Shown in pieces: positions 6,277 through 13,879 of a stretch of 15,486 nucleotides of DNA. Each line of letters begins with the position of its first letter. Within the stretch, counting starts at the first letter, position 1. The DNA lies in the NCBI GenBank assembly GCA_002309585.1, contig DBXN01000010.1, positions 1-15,486 of the forward strand, in the 5' to 3' direction. The DNA is from Verrucomicrobia bacterium UBA1211. Its GTDB lineage: Bacteria > Verrucomicrobiota > Kiritimatiellia > RFP12 > UBA1067. Both the position numbers and the translations under genes were made by a program. The notes under the pieces were generated by a model. It was given only the letters and a program-made list of their open reading frames with translations. It did not search any database and had not been told where the DNA came from.

Positions 6277-7206
6277 TCAGAAGGAAGCCGTGAGGGCGAC
6301 GCCCGTCACGAAATTCCAGCTCTCGTCATTCCGTCCGCGCGCCTCATACCCGCGGGACGCCTCGCGGATGCGGGAGTCGAAGAGGAAGTCGTAGTAGGCC
6401 ACATAGGCGGAGAGGGAGAGCCCGCTGGCGATGTTCCAGGTGAGCTCGCCCTTGGCGCAGGTGTCCATCAGACCGGCGTGATCCAACGGGATCTCCTCGT
6501 CCCAATCCTTGCAGAGGTAACCGCGCACGCGCTGGGCGTTGCCGAAGCCCTGCGAAATGGAGGGACGCACGGCGAGGACGGGATCCGCCCCCTCCTCGCC
6601 GCCGACCAGCGCGAAGGTATGGCCGATCTCCAGCTGAAGGTAGGTACCGTTGTCACGGTCGATGTCACGCTCATACTGGAATTTCGGCTCGATCCAGAGA
6701 TCCGGCAGACCGACCTCCAGCGACACGAACTGGGTGTCGTCGCCCGGCTCGCCCGTTCCGCCGCCCATCGACCGCGGATGGTACTCGTACATGTAACCGA
6801 TGGAGAACTCGACCTTGGTCGGCAGCCACTCAAAATCATCGCCGCTGAAGGCGTGGACCAGCGAGATGCCCGGGTCCAGCTCCTGATAACGGCCCGCGCG
6901 GTTGCCGTAACCAGCCTTCTTGCCGTACTTCGTCATGTCGAAGATCGTCTCGACTCCCAGCTCCACCCAGTCGGCGAACGTCACCTTGGCCGACGGCGTC
7001 AGAATCGGCTCGTCGTTATCGACAAGACCATAGCTCATGAACTTCGAGTCGAACGAGAGCCCCAGCTCCGTGGCGAGCAGCGGCTTTCCGTTGTACGAAA
7101 GCCCCTCGCCCGGCGCCCAGGCGTAACCCGCCGCCTCTTCCTCAGCAAACGCCCCGAACGCGAGACCCGCCGCGCAAAGCGCCATCATCATCTGTTTTGC
7201 ATGCAT
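6277..7206 (-). CDS. Predicted outer-membrane beta-barrel protein, last gene of the feo operon
   Basis: A 309-residue protein with a Sec signal peptide (residues 1-21, ending AFGAFA before EEEAAG). The remainder has alternating amphipathic strands rich in Tyr, Phe and Gly (for example VEFSIGYMYEYHP, WIEPKFQYERDI, TYLQLEIGHTFAL, LSLSAYVAYYDFLF) and ends in ALTASF with a C-terminal Phe, the usual barrel-assembly signal. I do not recognise a named family; the stretch SFDSKFMSYGLVDNDEPIL faintly recalls the Gcw_chp group of putative barrel proteins. Its start overlaps the preceding small gene by 19 nt and has AAAGGAAA 6-8 nt upstream. Position after feoB suggests, by inference only, a role in iron passage across the outer membrane. 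Confidence 0.75.
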   Translation of the reverse strand: MHAKQMMMALCAAGLAFGAFAEEEAAGYAWAPGEGLSYNGKPLLATELGLSFDSKFMSYGLVDNDEPILTPSAKVTFADWVELGVETIFDMTKYGKKAGYGNRAGRYQELDPGISLVHAFSGDDFEWLPTKVEFSIGYMYEYHPRSMGGGTGEPGDDTQFVSLEVGLPDLWIEPKFQYERDIDRDNGTYLQLEIGHTFALVGGEEGADPVLAVRPSISQGFGNAQRVRGYLCKDWDEEIPLDHAGLMDTCAKGELTWNIASGLSLSAYVAYYDFLFDSRIREASRGYEARGRNDESWNFVTGVALTASF

Positions 7207-7403
7207 CGTTTGTTTCCTTTGTTTGAGTTGTCCATTTTACCGGGATCATCCTCCCTTTCGGCGGCACACCCGCCGCAGGAACGGCACCCGCCGCACGCGC
7301 GGCAGGCGTCACACCCGCATCCGCCCCGTTTCCGCAGCCGGCGAAGCGCGAACACGAAGAGCACGCCGAATACGGCAAGGACGAGGACGGATGCGGTGTT
7401 CAT
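7188..7403 (-). CDS. FeoB-associated Cys-rich membrane protein
   Basis: A 71-residue protein: one N-terminal membrane helix (ASVLVLAVFGVLFVFALRR), then KRGGCGCDACRACGGCRSCGGC with seven cysteines in CxC and CxxC spacing, then a hydrophilic tail with one more Cys. This is the layout of the small FeoB-associated Cys-rich proteins found next to feoB. It lies 3 nt after the feoB stop with AGGGGAG upstream of ATG 7403. The cysteines probably bind metal at one face of the membrane; its exact role is unsettled. The tail past the cysteines is longer than I would expect and overlaps the next gene. Confidence 0.85.
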   Translation of the reverse strand: MNTASVLVLAVFGVLFVFALRRLRKRGGCGCDACRACGGCRSCGGCAAEREDDPGKMDNSNKGNKRCMQNR

Positions 7404-7406
7404 GCC

Positions 7407-10100
7407 TTACTCCCCTACCCTTTCCGGTGCGGGGCGGAAGATGAAGTACAGAACCGCCAAATCCAACAGCAGCGCCACCGCCGTCCAGACGCCGAACCCT
7501 CCGCCTGCGATCAGGCACCCGATCTGGAAAACGTTCAACGTTATAAAATACCCGACAAAAAGCTGGAACGCAACCGCAAACCAACCCCACTTGGCCTGCC
7601 CCATCTCCTTGAAGGTGGTCACGATCGCGACCAGGCAGGGCGGAACGAAGAGGTTGAAGACGAGGAAAGCGAGGGCGGAGATCTTCGGAAACGCCGAGAA
7701 CCCGTTGAAGAGCGCCACCACATTCCGGATCGTCGAACCGTCGCCGCCGGCGACCATCGCCAGCGTCGCGGTTGCCTGCTCCTTGGCGATCTCCGCCGAG
7801 AGGGCCGCCGTGGCCCCCTGCCAGGTGCCAAAACCGAGCGGCGCGAAGAACCACGCGATCGCGTTGCCGAGCGAGGCGAGGATCGATTCGCCGATTTGTT
7901 CATCCTCAAGCACGTTGAACCGCCAATCGAATTTCATCATCAGCGTCAGCACGACACACGCCGCGAAGATGATCGTGCCGGCCTTGATCACATACGCCCG
8001 GATCCGTTCCCAGGTCCGGATCCAGATCCCCTTCAGCGTCGGGAGATGGTAGGCCGGCAACTCCATCACGAACGGCGCCGCCTCGCCCGCGAAGCGCGCG
8101 GTCTTCTTCAGGGCGATGCCCCCCAGCACGATGATCGCCACGCCGACCACATCCATCAGTGCCGCGACGAACCAGTATGCGCGGAAGAACGCCGCCGTGA
8201 ACATCGTGATGATCACCGTTTTCGCCCCGCAGGGGATGAAGGTGGCGAGAATGACCGTCATGCGCTGGTCGCGCTTGTTCTCGATCGTCCGCGCCGCCAT
8301 CACCGCCGGCACGCCGCAGCCCTTGCCCACCAGCATCGGGATGAAGCTCTTGCCGCTCAACCCGAACCCGCGGAAGATGCGGTCCATGATGAAGGCCACC
8401 CGCGCCATGTAGCCGCAATCCTCCAGAAAGGCGAGGAAGAGGAAGACGATCATGATCACGGGGACAAACCCGAGCACGGTACAGACCCCGCCGATCAACC
8501 CGTTGTTGATCAGCGCCGCCGCCACGCCCGTGATTCCCGCCTTCTCGACCCAGCCTTCGACCACTGAGGCGACACCGGGGATCCAGACGCCAAACCCTTT
8601 TGACGGGTCAGGCTCATCGACCGCTTTGGAGGCTTTGTACATGGCGTAGTCACACGTCCACTTCAACTCGGTGTCGCAACAGGCGCATTCGCCCTCCTTG
8701 ACCTTGCCGCCGTCGGTATCGGTGCAGGCGCACGCCTCGCATTCACACGGCTCGACCGCAATCTTACCCTCCTCGACGGCGACCTTCCCCTTCCGGATCT
8801 CGCCCGTCTCCTCATCCTCCAGCCAAGCGTCGGCCTTGACCTTCTCCGCCAGCGGCTCGTCCAGCACCTCGAACCCGCTCTCCTCGAACGGTTCACCCTT
8901 CTTCACCGCCGCCTTGGCCTTCTCGTTGAACGCCTCCAGCGCCGCATCGTATCTGCCCTTCCCGTTGGCCTCGTCGTAGGCGGCCTTGTAGGCGGCTTCC
9001 CACTTCGCGACATTCTCGCCATGCGGCGCGAACGCCTCGCTGGCGGTATCGAAGTCCATCCCCTCGAACCACGGCTTCTCCTTCGCGTCCGCCGGACTCG
9101 TGTAGGCATGTTGCGAAAAGGGCAGGAACCATCCCTCGCCCAGCAACCCGTCGTTCGCCCAGTCCGTCAGTTTTGTGCCCGGCCCGTTCCCGGAAACCGC
9201 CAGCCAATACATCACAAAGAGGGAAAGCACGAAGACCGGGATCGCGAGAATCCGGTTGGTCACGATGCGGTCGATCTTATCGGAGAGCGACATCCCGCCC
9301 GCGCCCTTCTTCCCTTTCACGACACACTCGCCCATCAGTTTCAGGATGAAGTCGTACCGCTGCGAAGTGATGATCGATTCGGCGTCGTCATCCAACTCCC
9401 TCTCGCAATCCGCGATGTGCTTCTCGACGTGGTCAAGTACCTCCTGATCAAGCTTCATCGCCTGGATCGCCTCGGTGTCGCGCTCGAAAACCTTAATCGC
9501 GAACCAGCGGATCGACGCCTCGGGAACCTTCCCCTGAAGCGACTCCTCGATATGCGCCAGCGCGTGCTCCACGCTGCCCGAAAAGACGTGCGGCGCCTCT
9601 TCGGTCTTCCTTTCGGCGACCAGACGTATCGCCTCCTCGGCCGCCTCCAGCCCGCCCCAACCCTTCTGGGCGCTGATGCCCATCACCTTGCAGTTGAGGT
9701 ACTTGCCGAGCTTGTCGAAATCAATCGTGTCGCCCGACCGTTTCACGAGATCCATCATGTTCACCGCGACCACCATCGGCAACCCGATCTCCGCCAGCTG
9801 CGTCGTCAGATAGAGATTCCGCTCGATGTTCGTCCCGTCCACGATATTCAGGATCGCGTCCGGCTTCTCATTCACGAGATAGTTTCGGGAGATCCGCTCT
9901 TCCAGCGAATACGGGGAAAGCGAGTAAATGCCGGGAAGATCCTGAATCGTCACATCCTTGTGGTTCTTGAGTTCGCCATCCTTCTTCTCGACCGTGACGC
10001 CCGGCCAGTTGCCCACATACTGGTTCGATCCTGTCAGATCGTTGAAAAGCGTCGTCTTTCCGCTGTTCGGATTGCCCGCAAGCGCGATTTTCATCACCAT
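7407..10100 (-). CDS. feoB: Ferrous iron transport protein B (FeoB) with cysteine-rich periplasmic insertion
   Basis: Inner-membrane Fe(II) transporter driven or gated by a cytoplasmic G domain. Visible: P-loop GNPNSGKTT (residues 9-17), VGNWPGVTVEKKDG, DLPGIYSL (G3), NMMD (G4), SAQKGWG (G5). TM1 is at about 283-300, then LEDCGYMARVAFIMDR, GKGCGVPAVMAART and FIPCGAK in the Gate regions. Between TM1 and the next helix, after LTDWANDGLLGEG, there is an insertion of about 180 residues. It is rich in Ala/Glu/Lys and carries eight Cys at about 450-482 (CECEACAC, then CACC, then WTC); topology puts it in the periplasm. This makes FeoB about 897 residues instead of about 650-780. Start: ATG 10100 (MVMKIALAGN) has AAGGA close upstream. 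ATGs at 10118 and 10094 are possible. A still longer frame to 10199 is repeat-encoded and unlikely. Confidence 0.95.
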   Translation of the reverse strand: MVMKIALAGNPNSGKTTLFNDLTGSNQYVGNWPGVTVEKKDGELKNHKDVTIQDLPGIYSLSPYSLEERISRNYLVNEKPDAILNIVDGTNIERNLYLTTQLAEIGLPMVVAVNMMDLVKRSGDTIDFDKLGKYLNCKVMGISAQKGWGGLEAAEEAIRLVAERKTEEAPHVFSGSVEHALAHIEESLQGKVPEASIRWFAIKVFERDTEAIQAMKLDQEVLDHVEKHIADCERELDDDAESIITSQRYDFILKLMGECVVKGKKGAGGMSLSDKIDRIVTNRILAIPVFVLSLFVMYWLAVSGNGPGTKLTDWANDGLLGEGWFLPFSQHAYTSPADAKEKPWFEGMDFDTASEAFAPHGENVAKWEAAYKAAYDEANGKGRYDAALEAFNEKAKAAVKKGEPFEESGFEVLDEPLAEKVKADAWLEDEETGEIRKGKVAVEEGKIAVEPCECEACACTDTDGGKVKEGECACCDTELKWTCDYAMYKASKAVDEPDPSKGFGVWIPGVASVVEGWVEKAGITGVAAALINNGLIGGVCTVLGFVPVIMIVFLFLAFLEDCGYMARVAFIMDRIFRGFGLSGKSFIPMLVGKGCGVPAVMAARTIENKRDQRMTVILATFIPCGAKTVIITMFTAAFFRAYWFVAALMDVVGVAIIVLGGIALKKTARFAGEAAPFVMELPAYHLPTLKGIWIRTWERIRAYVIKAGTIIFAACVVLTLMMKFDWRFNVLEDEQIGESILASLGNAIAWFFAPLGFGTWQGATAALSAEIAKEQATATLAMVAGGDGSTIRNVVALFNGFSAFPKISALAFLVFNLFVPPCLVAIVTTFKEMGQAKWGWFAVAFQLFVGYFITLNVFQIGCLIAGGGFGVWTAVALLLDLAVLYFIFRPAPERVGE

Positions 10101-10145
10101 TCCATCCTTCTTTTCCATGCCCGCAAAAAACCTTAATGCCCGGAA

Positions 10146-10181
10146 GTCTGTTCCCGCCGTCCCGGATGTCCCGTCAGTCCC
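10146..10181 (-). repeat. Short tandem repeat of GGGAC units between feoA and feoB
   Basis: On the minus strand GGGACTGAC, GGGACATCC, GGGACGGC and GGGAACAGAC follow each other with a period of 8-10 nt. They fill most of the gap between the second feoA-like gene and feoB, and keep the feoB frame open upstream of its real start (a G-T-x triplet peptide). Confidence 0.65.
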
Positions 10182-10207
10182 TTCCGCACCCGGGCCCAAC
10201 CGGCCTC

Positions 10208-10438
10208 TTACTTGACTTCGACCAACTCCGCCTCGCTCTTCCGGATGGAGAGCTCATACCCGCGGACGGTGATCTCGATCGGGTCGCCGATCGGCGCGAC
10301 CTTCCGAACCGCCACTTCCGTCCCCTTCACCAGCCCCATGTCCATGATGCGGCGTTTGACCGGTCCCTCGCCGTACAGCCGCGCGACCACCGCGCGTTCC
10401 CCGACTTTGACATCTCTGAGCGTCTTCATTCCCCACAT
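10208..10438 (-). CDS. feoA: FeoA domain protein 2
   Basis: 76 residues, the usual size of FeoA, an SH3-like small protein that acts with FeoB at the cytoplasmic side. It shows LRDVKVGERAVVARLYGEG, then RRIMDMGLVKGTEVAVRKVAPIGDPIEITVRGYELSIRKSEAELVEV, the typical GxxxRRLxDMGL...GDP.EI.VRG..LALR pattern. The start may be ATG 10438 or ATG 10429 (MKTLRDV), the latter having GGGGG 9 nt upstream. It is 6 nt after the first feoA-like gene and about 108 nt before feoB. Confidence 0.93.
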   Translation of the reverse strand: MWGMKTLRDVKVGERAVVARLYGEGPVKRRIMDMGLVKGTEVAVRKVAPIGDPIEITVRGYELSIRKSEAELVEVK

Positions 10439-10444
10439 CCCCCA

Positions 10445-10654
10445 TCAAACCAGAATCCGTCGCGCCAGACCGCTGTCCAGAGCGACACGGGACTCCCTGA
10501 CCTCCAGGATCAGGTTACCCGCCAGATTGTTCACGACCGTCACATCCGCGCCCACGACCAACCCGAGGTCGCCCAGATGGCGACGAATGGCCTCATTCCC
10601 TCCCACCGCCTTGATCCGGTGGCTGCTTCCGATCTCCATCATTGATATCGGCAT
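10445..10654 (-). CDS. feoA: FeoA domain protein 1
   Basis: 69 residues, first gene of the iron operon. It shows the FeoA fold pattern in a more divergent form: GSSHRIKAVGGNEAIRRHLGDLGLVVGADVTVVNNLAGNLILEVRESRVALDSGLARRILV. The basic GEG turn of classic FeoA is replaced by GNE. Tandem feoA-like genes of this kind (one canonical, one divergent) are common before feoB in gut anaerobes. ATG 10654 has GAG 7 nt upstream; ATG at 10642 is an alternative. Confidence 0.9.
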   Translation of the reverse strand: MPISMMEIGSSHRIKAVGGNEAIRRHLGDLGLVVGADVTVVNNLAGNLILEVRESRVALDSGLARRILV

Positions 10655-10694
10655 TTTCGCACTCGCTTCCTTTTCCGTTTGTTAGATGGGGCTA

Positions 10695-10723
10695 AATTTA
10701 GCACACCCGCCCCGCCCGCGCAA
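10695..10723 (-). promoter_or_regulatory. Promoter of the feo operon with palindrome over the -10
   Basis: On the minus strand TTGCGC (10723-10718), 17-nt GC-rich spacer, TAAATT (10700-10695), about 41 nt before the first feoA-like start. The -10 lies inside the perfect 12-nt palindrome GCTAAATTTAGC (10691-10702), a plausible repressor site. Confidence 0.55.
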
Positions 10724-10732
10724 GTGAAAAAA

Positions 10733-10746
10733 TTAGTTTTTACTAA
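10733..10746. promoter_or_regulatory. Inverted repeat operator candidate upstream of feo promoter
   Basis: TTAGT-TTTT-ACTAA, with the symmetry extending to AA and TT one base further out. The TTAG/CTAA half-sites are shared with the palindrome at 10691-10702 and recall DtxR/IdeR-type iron-repressor boxes more than the Fur GATAAT pattern. A second possible -35 TTGGCA (10759-10754) lies just upstream. Confidence 0.45.
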
Positions 10747-10787
10747 CTTTCTTTGCCAAGGTTTAGTTTTGTGTCGCCATGCGGAAT

Positions 10788-10813
10788 GGAACGTCCATCG
10801 ACATGAACGGTCC
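10788..10813. repeat. Imperfect 26-nt inverted repeat between methyltransferase and feo operon
   Basis: GGA-CGT-CAT against ATG-ACG-TCC, with single mismatches between the 3-nt blocks and a 4-nt centre. It begins 10 nt after the methyltransferase stop; it could be a weak terminator but no T run follows. Confidence 0.35.
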
Positions 10814-10822
10814 CGCACAGGC

Positions 10823-11470
10823 CTATGCTTTGGGAACGGCCCGGAAGGCGATCTGCATATAGAGCAAATCGGTGCCGAACGGCCAGAAAAACGGCGTCAG
10901 GAGCCGCTTGATCCAGCGGAAACGGTCGGGACCGGACGGCCGGAGGACCTCAACCGCATAGCCGCACGTCTCCAGCAGCCGCCGGAGACTCTTGACCGTG
11001 AAGAAGCGGAGATGGGTCCGGTCGAGAACCCCGGCTTCGGCATAGCGCCAATCCCGCAGGAACAGCAGCCCCGCCACATTTGAAAGATAGCGGACATTGG
11101 GGACGGACCCGATCAGCGCGCCCCCGTCCGCGAGTTTGGTTTGGATGTCGGCCAGAAACGCCCACGGATCGGCCATGTGCTCGATCACGTCGTTGCAGAC
11201 GATCAGGTCGAAATGCCCGGCGGGGATTTCCTCGGCGACGGCCTGGTAGACGCCCTCATAGACGGTGAGGCCCCGTTCCCGCGCCGCCCGCGCGGCCTCC
11301 GCGAACGGCTCGACGCCCGCATACTCGCACGGCCACGCGATGTTCTCCCGGAACGCCCCGTTCGCGCATCCAACCTCCAGAATCCGCGCCGGTTTTCCCG
11401 TAATCAGCCGGGCGATCTCCGGGCGGGACTGGCGATAGTAGCCATCCCTGTTCTCCGATCCATCCTTCAT
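10823..11470 (-). CDS. Class I SAM-dependent methyltransferase
   Basis: 215 residues, one domain, cytoplasmic. Motif I ILEVGCANGAF (30-40) binds SAM; GVEPF follows as the acidic end of strand 2; FDLIVCNDVIEHMADP (87-102) is the motif IV region. The later VLDRTHLRFFTVKSLRRLLETCGY is typical of the Methyltransf_23/UbiG-like group often found with glycan or lipid modification genes. Substrate cannot be told. The ATG overlaps the stop of the upstream phosphoesterase by 1 nt (TAATG), so they are very likely co-translated. Confidence 0.88.
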   Translation of the reverse strand: MKDGSENRDGYYRQSRPEIARLITGKPARILEVGCANGAFRENIAWPCEYAGVEPFAEAARAARERGLTVYEGVYQAVAEEIPAGHFDLIVCNDVIEHMADPWAFLADIQTKLADGGALIGSVPNVRYLSNVAGLLFLRDWRYAEAGVLDRTHLRFFTVKSLRRLLETCGYAVEVLRPSGPDRFRWIKRLLTPFFWPFGTDLLYMQIAFRAVPKA

Positions 11471-12489
11471 TACGCCCCGCCCTCAAACCGCACGTCCAGG
11501 AACGACCCGTTCGCGTTGACGTCTGTACACAGCTGCACGACGCCGTTCTCCTCCGCCTGCATCGGGCAATGGACATGGCCCGCAAAGACCCCGATGACAT
11601 TCGGCGCCGCGAACACCGCATCCCGGAACGCGCGGGTCGTCTCCGTGTGGCCCGTCTTCGGCCAGCGGGGACGGCGTTCGACCTGCCAGCTGGGATCGCG
11701 GTCCCAGCCCCAGCCCGGGTCGCCCACCTCCGCCACGCCAGGCGGATAGCCCCGGACATAGAGCGGGATGTGCATGAAGAGGGCGAGCGGCTCGCCCGAG
11801 GCGATCTGCTCCTTCAGGAAGACAAGCTGTTCGGGCAGGATCTCCCAGGTCGAGTCATCGATCATCACCATCCGCACGCCCTTGACCTTCCGCACCGCGA
11901 AGAGCGGGTTCGCCCCCTGGTAGAGGGGGCCGAGCCGCTTCGGGGCCCACTCGTCGCGCAGCTCCTTCAGGCTCCCGGGAAGCCCCTCGTAATGCCAGTC
12001 GTGGTTTCCCGAAACGTACATCCAGTTCAGCCCCGACCGCTTCAGCCGCTCCGACACAAATTCGACGCCCGCCTCGCTCGGAAAACTCACGATGTCCCCG
12101 ACCAGCGCCAGAAAATCAACCTTGGCCTTTTGGGCCGCCTCCAACGCCTCTTCAAATCCCGCCGGGGAGACCAGCTCTTTACCCGTCCGCCAATGGCGCA
12201 TCTTCCGGTAGGGCGTACTCATCCGGCCCGAATAGCTCTTCCACGCCTCGCCCCGCGCGTCATCCAGCGTCAAGTGCGAATCCCCGATCACCATCAGGCG
12301 GACCGGTTCCCGGAGGAGCGGATGCGTGAACGTAAACCGGTTGCGCGTCCCGGCGAAGGTCCGTTTCACCGGGCCCGCCGGTGCGGGAGACTCCGCACCC
12401 CATGCGCCCGCCGCCAGCCCCACGCCGGCCGCCGCCGCTCCCTTCAACATCATCCTACGCGAAATCGCCCCGCTCCGCTCACCAGCCAT
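11470..12489 (-). CDS. Tat-exported metallophosphoesterase (calcineurin-like)
   Basis: 339 residues. A textbook Tat signal SRRMMLKGAAAAGVGLAAG (10-28) implies folding in the cytoplasm before export. The catalytic dimetal motifs are all present: D70-x-H72 (GDSH), D132 (GDIVSF), N162-H163-D164 (GNHDW), H240 (MHIP), H305-x-H307 (GHVH). The family hydrolyses phosphomonoesters or diesters; the substrate is unknown. ATG 12489 has GGAGGGGG 3-7 nt upstream. It lies between a secreted glycosidase-like gene and a methyltransferase on the same strand, and may work on surface or extracellular phosphorylated glycans (inference). Confidence 0.9.
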   Translation of the reverse strand: MAGERSGAISRRMMLKGAAAAGVGLAAGAWGAESPAPAGPVKRTFAGTRNRFTFTHPLLREPVRLMVIGDSHLTLDDARGEAWKSYSGRMSTPYRKMRHWRTGKELVSPAGFEEALEAAQKAKVDFLALVGDIVSFPSEAGVEFVSERLKRSGLNWMYVSGNHDWHYEGLPGSLKELRDEWAPKRLGPLYQGANPLFAVRKVKGVRMVMIDDSTWEILPEQLVFLKEQIASGEPLALFMHIPLYVRGYPPGVAEVGDPGWGWDRDPSWQVERRPRWPKTGHTETTRAFRDAVFAAPNVIGVFAGHVHCPMQAEENGVVQLCTDVNANGSFLDVRFEGGA

Positions 12490-12530
12490 CGCCCCCTCCT
12501 TCGCCGACTTCCGTTACGTCCTATCTCTAA

Positions 12531-12568
12531 CACTGACCACTGAACATTGATCACTGAGCATTGAACAT
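12531..12568. repeat. Short tandem repeat, 7-nt CAYTGAN units
   Basis: Five consecutive units, CACTGAC, CACTGAA, CATTGAT, CACTGAG, CATTGAA, then CAT. They sit in the 112-nt gap between the glycosidase-like gene and the phosphoesterase. The remainder of the gap shows no convincing promoter or terminator. Confidence 0.75.
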
Positions 12569-12601
12569 GGGCGGGCTCCCTCTATGCTCAACCCTCAACG
12601 C

Positions 12602-13879
12602 TTATTTGTCCAACCGCAGCAACACCCCCACGCCGCCTTCGAGCGTCAGCTCAAAACGCTTCCCGACCGGTGTCCATGTTCCCTTCAACGCATCAAACCG
12701 CTCCGCCTCCGCCGGGGCCGCCACCTGGAGCGTCCGGGTCTTCCGGTAATCCATGTTCACCACCATCAGGCGGGTTGAATTCCGGGACTGTTCAAACCGG
12801 GAAACCAACACCGTATCGGTCAGTTCCTCTCCCGGCTTGAGTTCACGGGCGGGTGTCTCCGGGGTGATCGTCAGAAGCGCCTGTTCGCACCAAGGGGTTG
12901 TGCCGGGCGCGTGCGCCCCCTGAAGGTAAGCCCCTTTGAAACGGAACGGGGCGAGTTCCCGCGCGATCGCGACAAAGGCACGGTTGAGCGTCTTGATGGT
13001 CTCGAACTTTACGTCCGGCTTGCCGTCCAGCGAGGCGATCGAACCCTCGTGGCCCGGATGGCAGTAGACGTAGTAGTAGATGCCGCGCGCGCCGTAGGCC
13101 GCCGTGGTGTAGACAAGATACCGCATCTCGTCGGGACCGGGGATCCGGGGCGCGCTGGGCGAGGCCGCCGCGCCCGGCCGCCACGTGCAGGCCTGCACAC
13201 CGTTCCAGAACGGTACCCCCTGCGCGCTGGCGCTCTGGCGGATGATGCCGAGATTCAGCAGGTAGTTCGGCGAGTCGCCGCCGTTCTGCAGCTGATAGTG
13301 GTCGTAGGTGATGAACGCGGGCTGGAATACCTCGCCAAAGAGGCGCACATGCTCCCAATAGGCGCGGATGATCTCCCCCTCCACGCCGAGCTGCTTGTTG
13401 TTCGCATAGGTCGGCAGCAGGTTGACCCACACCGCGTGGTTCGGGTCGCGGCGGGCCAGCCACTCCTTGGTGTGCGCCAGGGAGGCGAACTTCTCAGCCG
13501 GCGGCTCGTCGAAGAGCGAGTAGACGTAGAGCGCGGGATGGTTCTTCACGCAGTCAACCGCCTCGCCCATCGTCTTGACCACCTCCGGCGAGTCGACATC
13601 GGCGACGCCCATATTCATGCCAAGCCCGCCCCACGGACGGTAAATCACGCGCATGCCGTACTTCGCCGCGAGGTCCAGATCCTCCGGCTTGGTCCCCCAT
13701 ACCGTGTTGAACCCGCCCTCTTTCAGTTGCGCGAGCCACGTCTCGCTCAGAGCGGGGCTTCCCGGAAATCCCGGACCCGCCCAATAGGTCGTCACCGGCT
13801 CGCCCGGATCCCACGCCGCCTGGAGCGTAAGCGCCAACAGCCCCCCGGCCAGACAGCATCCCCAATACCCTCTCTTCAT
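12602..13879 (-). CDS. Secreted TIM-barrel glycoside hydrolase-like protein
   Basis: 425 residues with a Sec signal (about 1-21, LALTLQA before AWDPGEP). The body has TIM-barrel features: GFNTVWGTKPEDLDLAAKYGMRVIYRPW, HPALYVYSLFDEPPAEKF (Asp124, Glu125 as candidate acid/base), PAFITYDHYQ, PFWNGVQACTW, MRYLVYTTAAYGARGIYYY, and a C-terminal beta domain. This resembles the GH42/beta-galactosidase-like clan found in Lentisphaerae and Bacteroidetes, but I cannot give a family number or substrate. It follows a GH51 gene on the same strand, so plant polysaccharide breakdown is a reasonable context. ATG 13879 has GGGGGG 3 nt upstream. No frameshift is seen. Confidence 0.75.
   Translation of the reverse strand: MKRGYWGCCLAGGLLALTLQAAWDPGEPVTTYWAGPGFPGSPALSETWLAQLKEGGFNTVWGTKPEDLDLAAKYGMRVIYRPWGGLGMNMGVADVDSPEVVKTMGEAVDCVKNHPALYVYSLFDEPPAEKFASLAHTKEWLARRDPNHAVWVNLLPTYANNKQLGVEGEIIRAYWEHVRLFGEVFQPAFITYDHYQLQNGGDSPNYLLNLGIIRQSASAQGVPFWNGVQACTWRPGAAASPSAPRIPGPDEMRYLVYTTAAYGARGIYYYVYCHPGHEGSIASLDGKPDVKFETIKTLNRAFVAIARELAPFRFKGAYLQGAHAPGTTPWCEQALLTITPETPARELKPGEELTDTVLVSRFEQSRNSTRLMVVNMDYRKTRTLQVAAPAEAERFDALKGTWTPVGKRFELTLEGGVGVLLRLDK

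Noticed and set aside
6010..8052. A 680-codon open frame on the + strand
   Set aside because: Antisense to the outer-membrane protein and feoB genes, with His/Arg/Pro-rich composition and no recognisable domain; a GC-rich shadow frame.
10101..10199. Longer feoB start at 10199
   Set aside because: The extra 33 residues are encoded by the GGGAC repeat, and the FeoB G domain starts at MVMKIALAGN.
10655..10690. Riboswitch in the feo leader
   Set aside because: The leader from the predicted start site to the first feoA-like gene is only about 35 nt and shows no aptamer-like structure.
12905..12918. GGGCGC-GT-GCGCCC palindrome in the glycosidase-like gene, like one arm of the composite element
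   Set aside because: It lacks the GCGCAGGAC/GTTCTGCGC spacer and a partner hairpin, and the protein reads through naturally; probably chance in GC-rich DNA.
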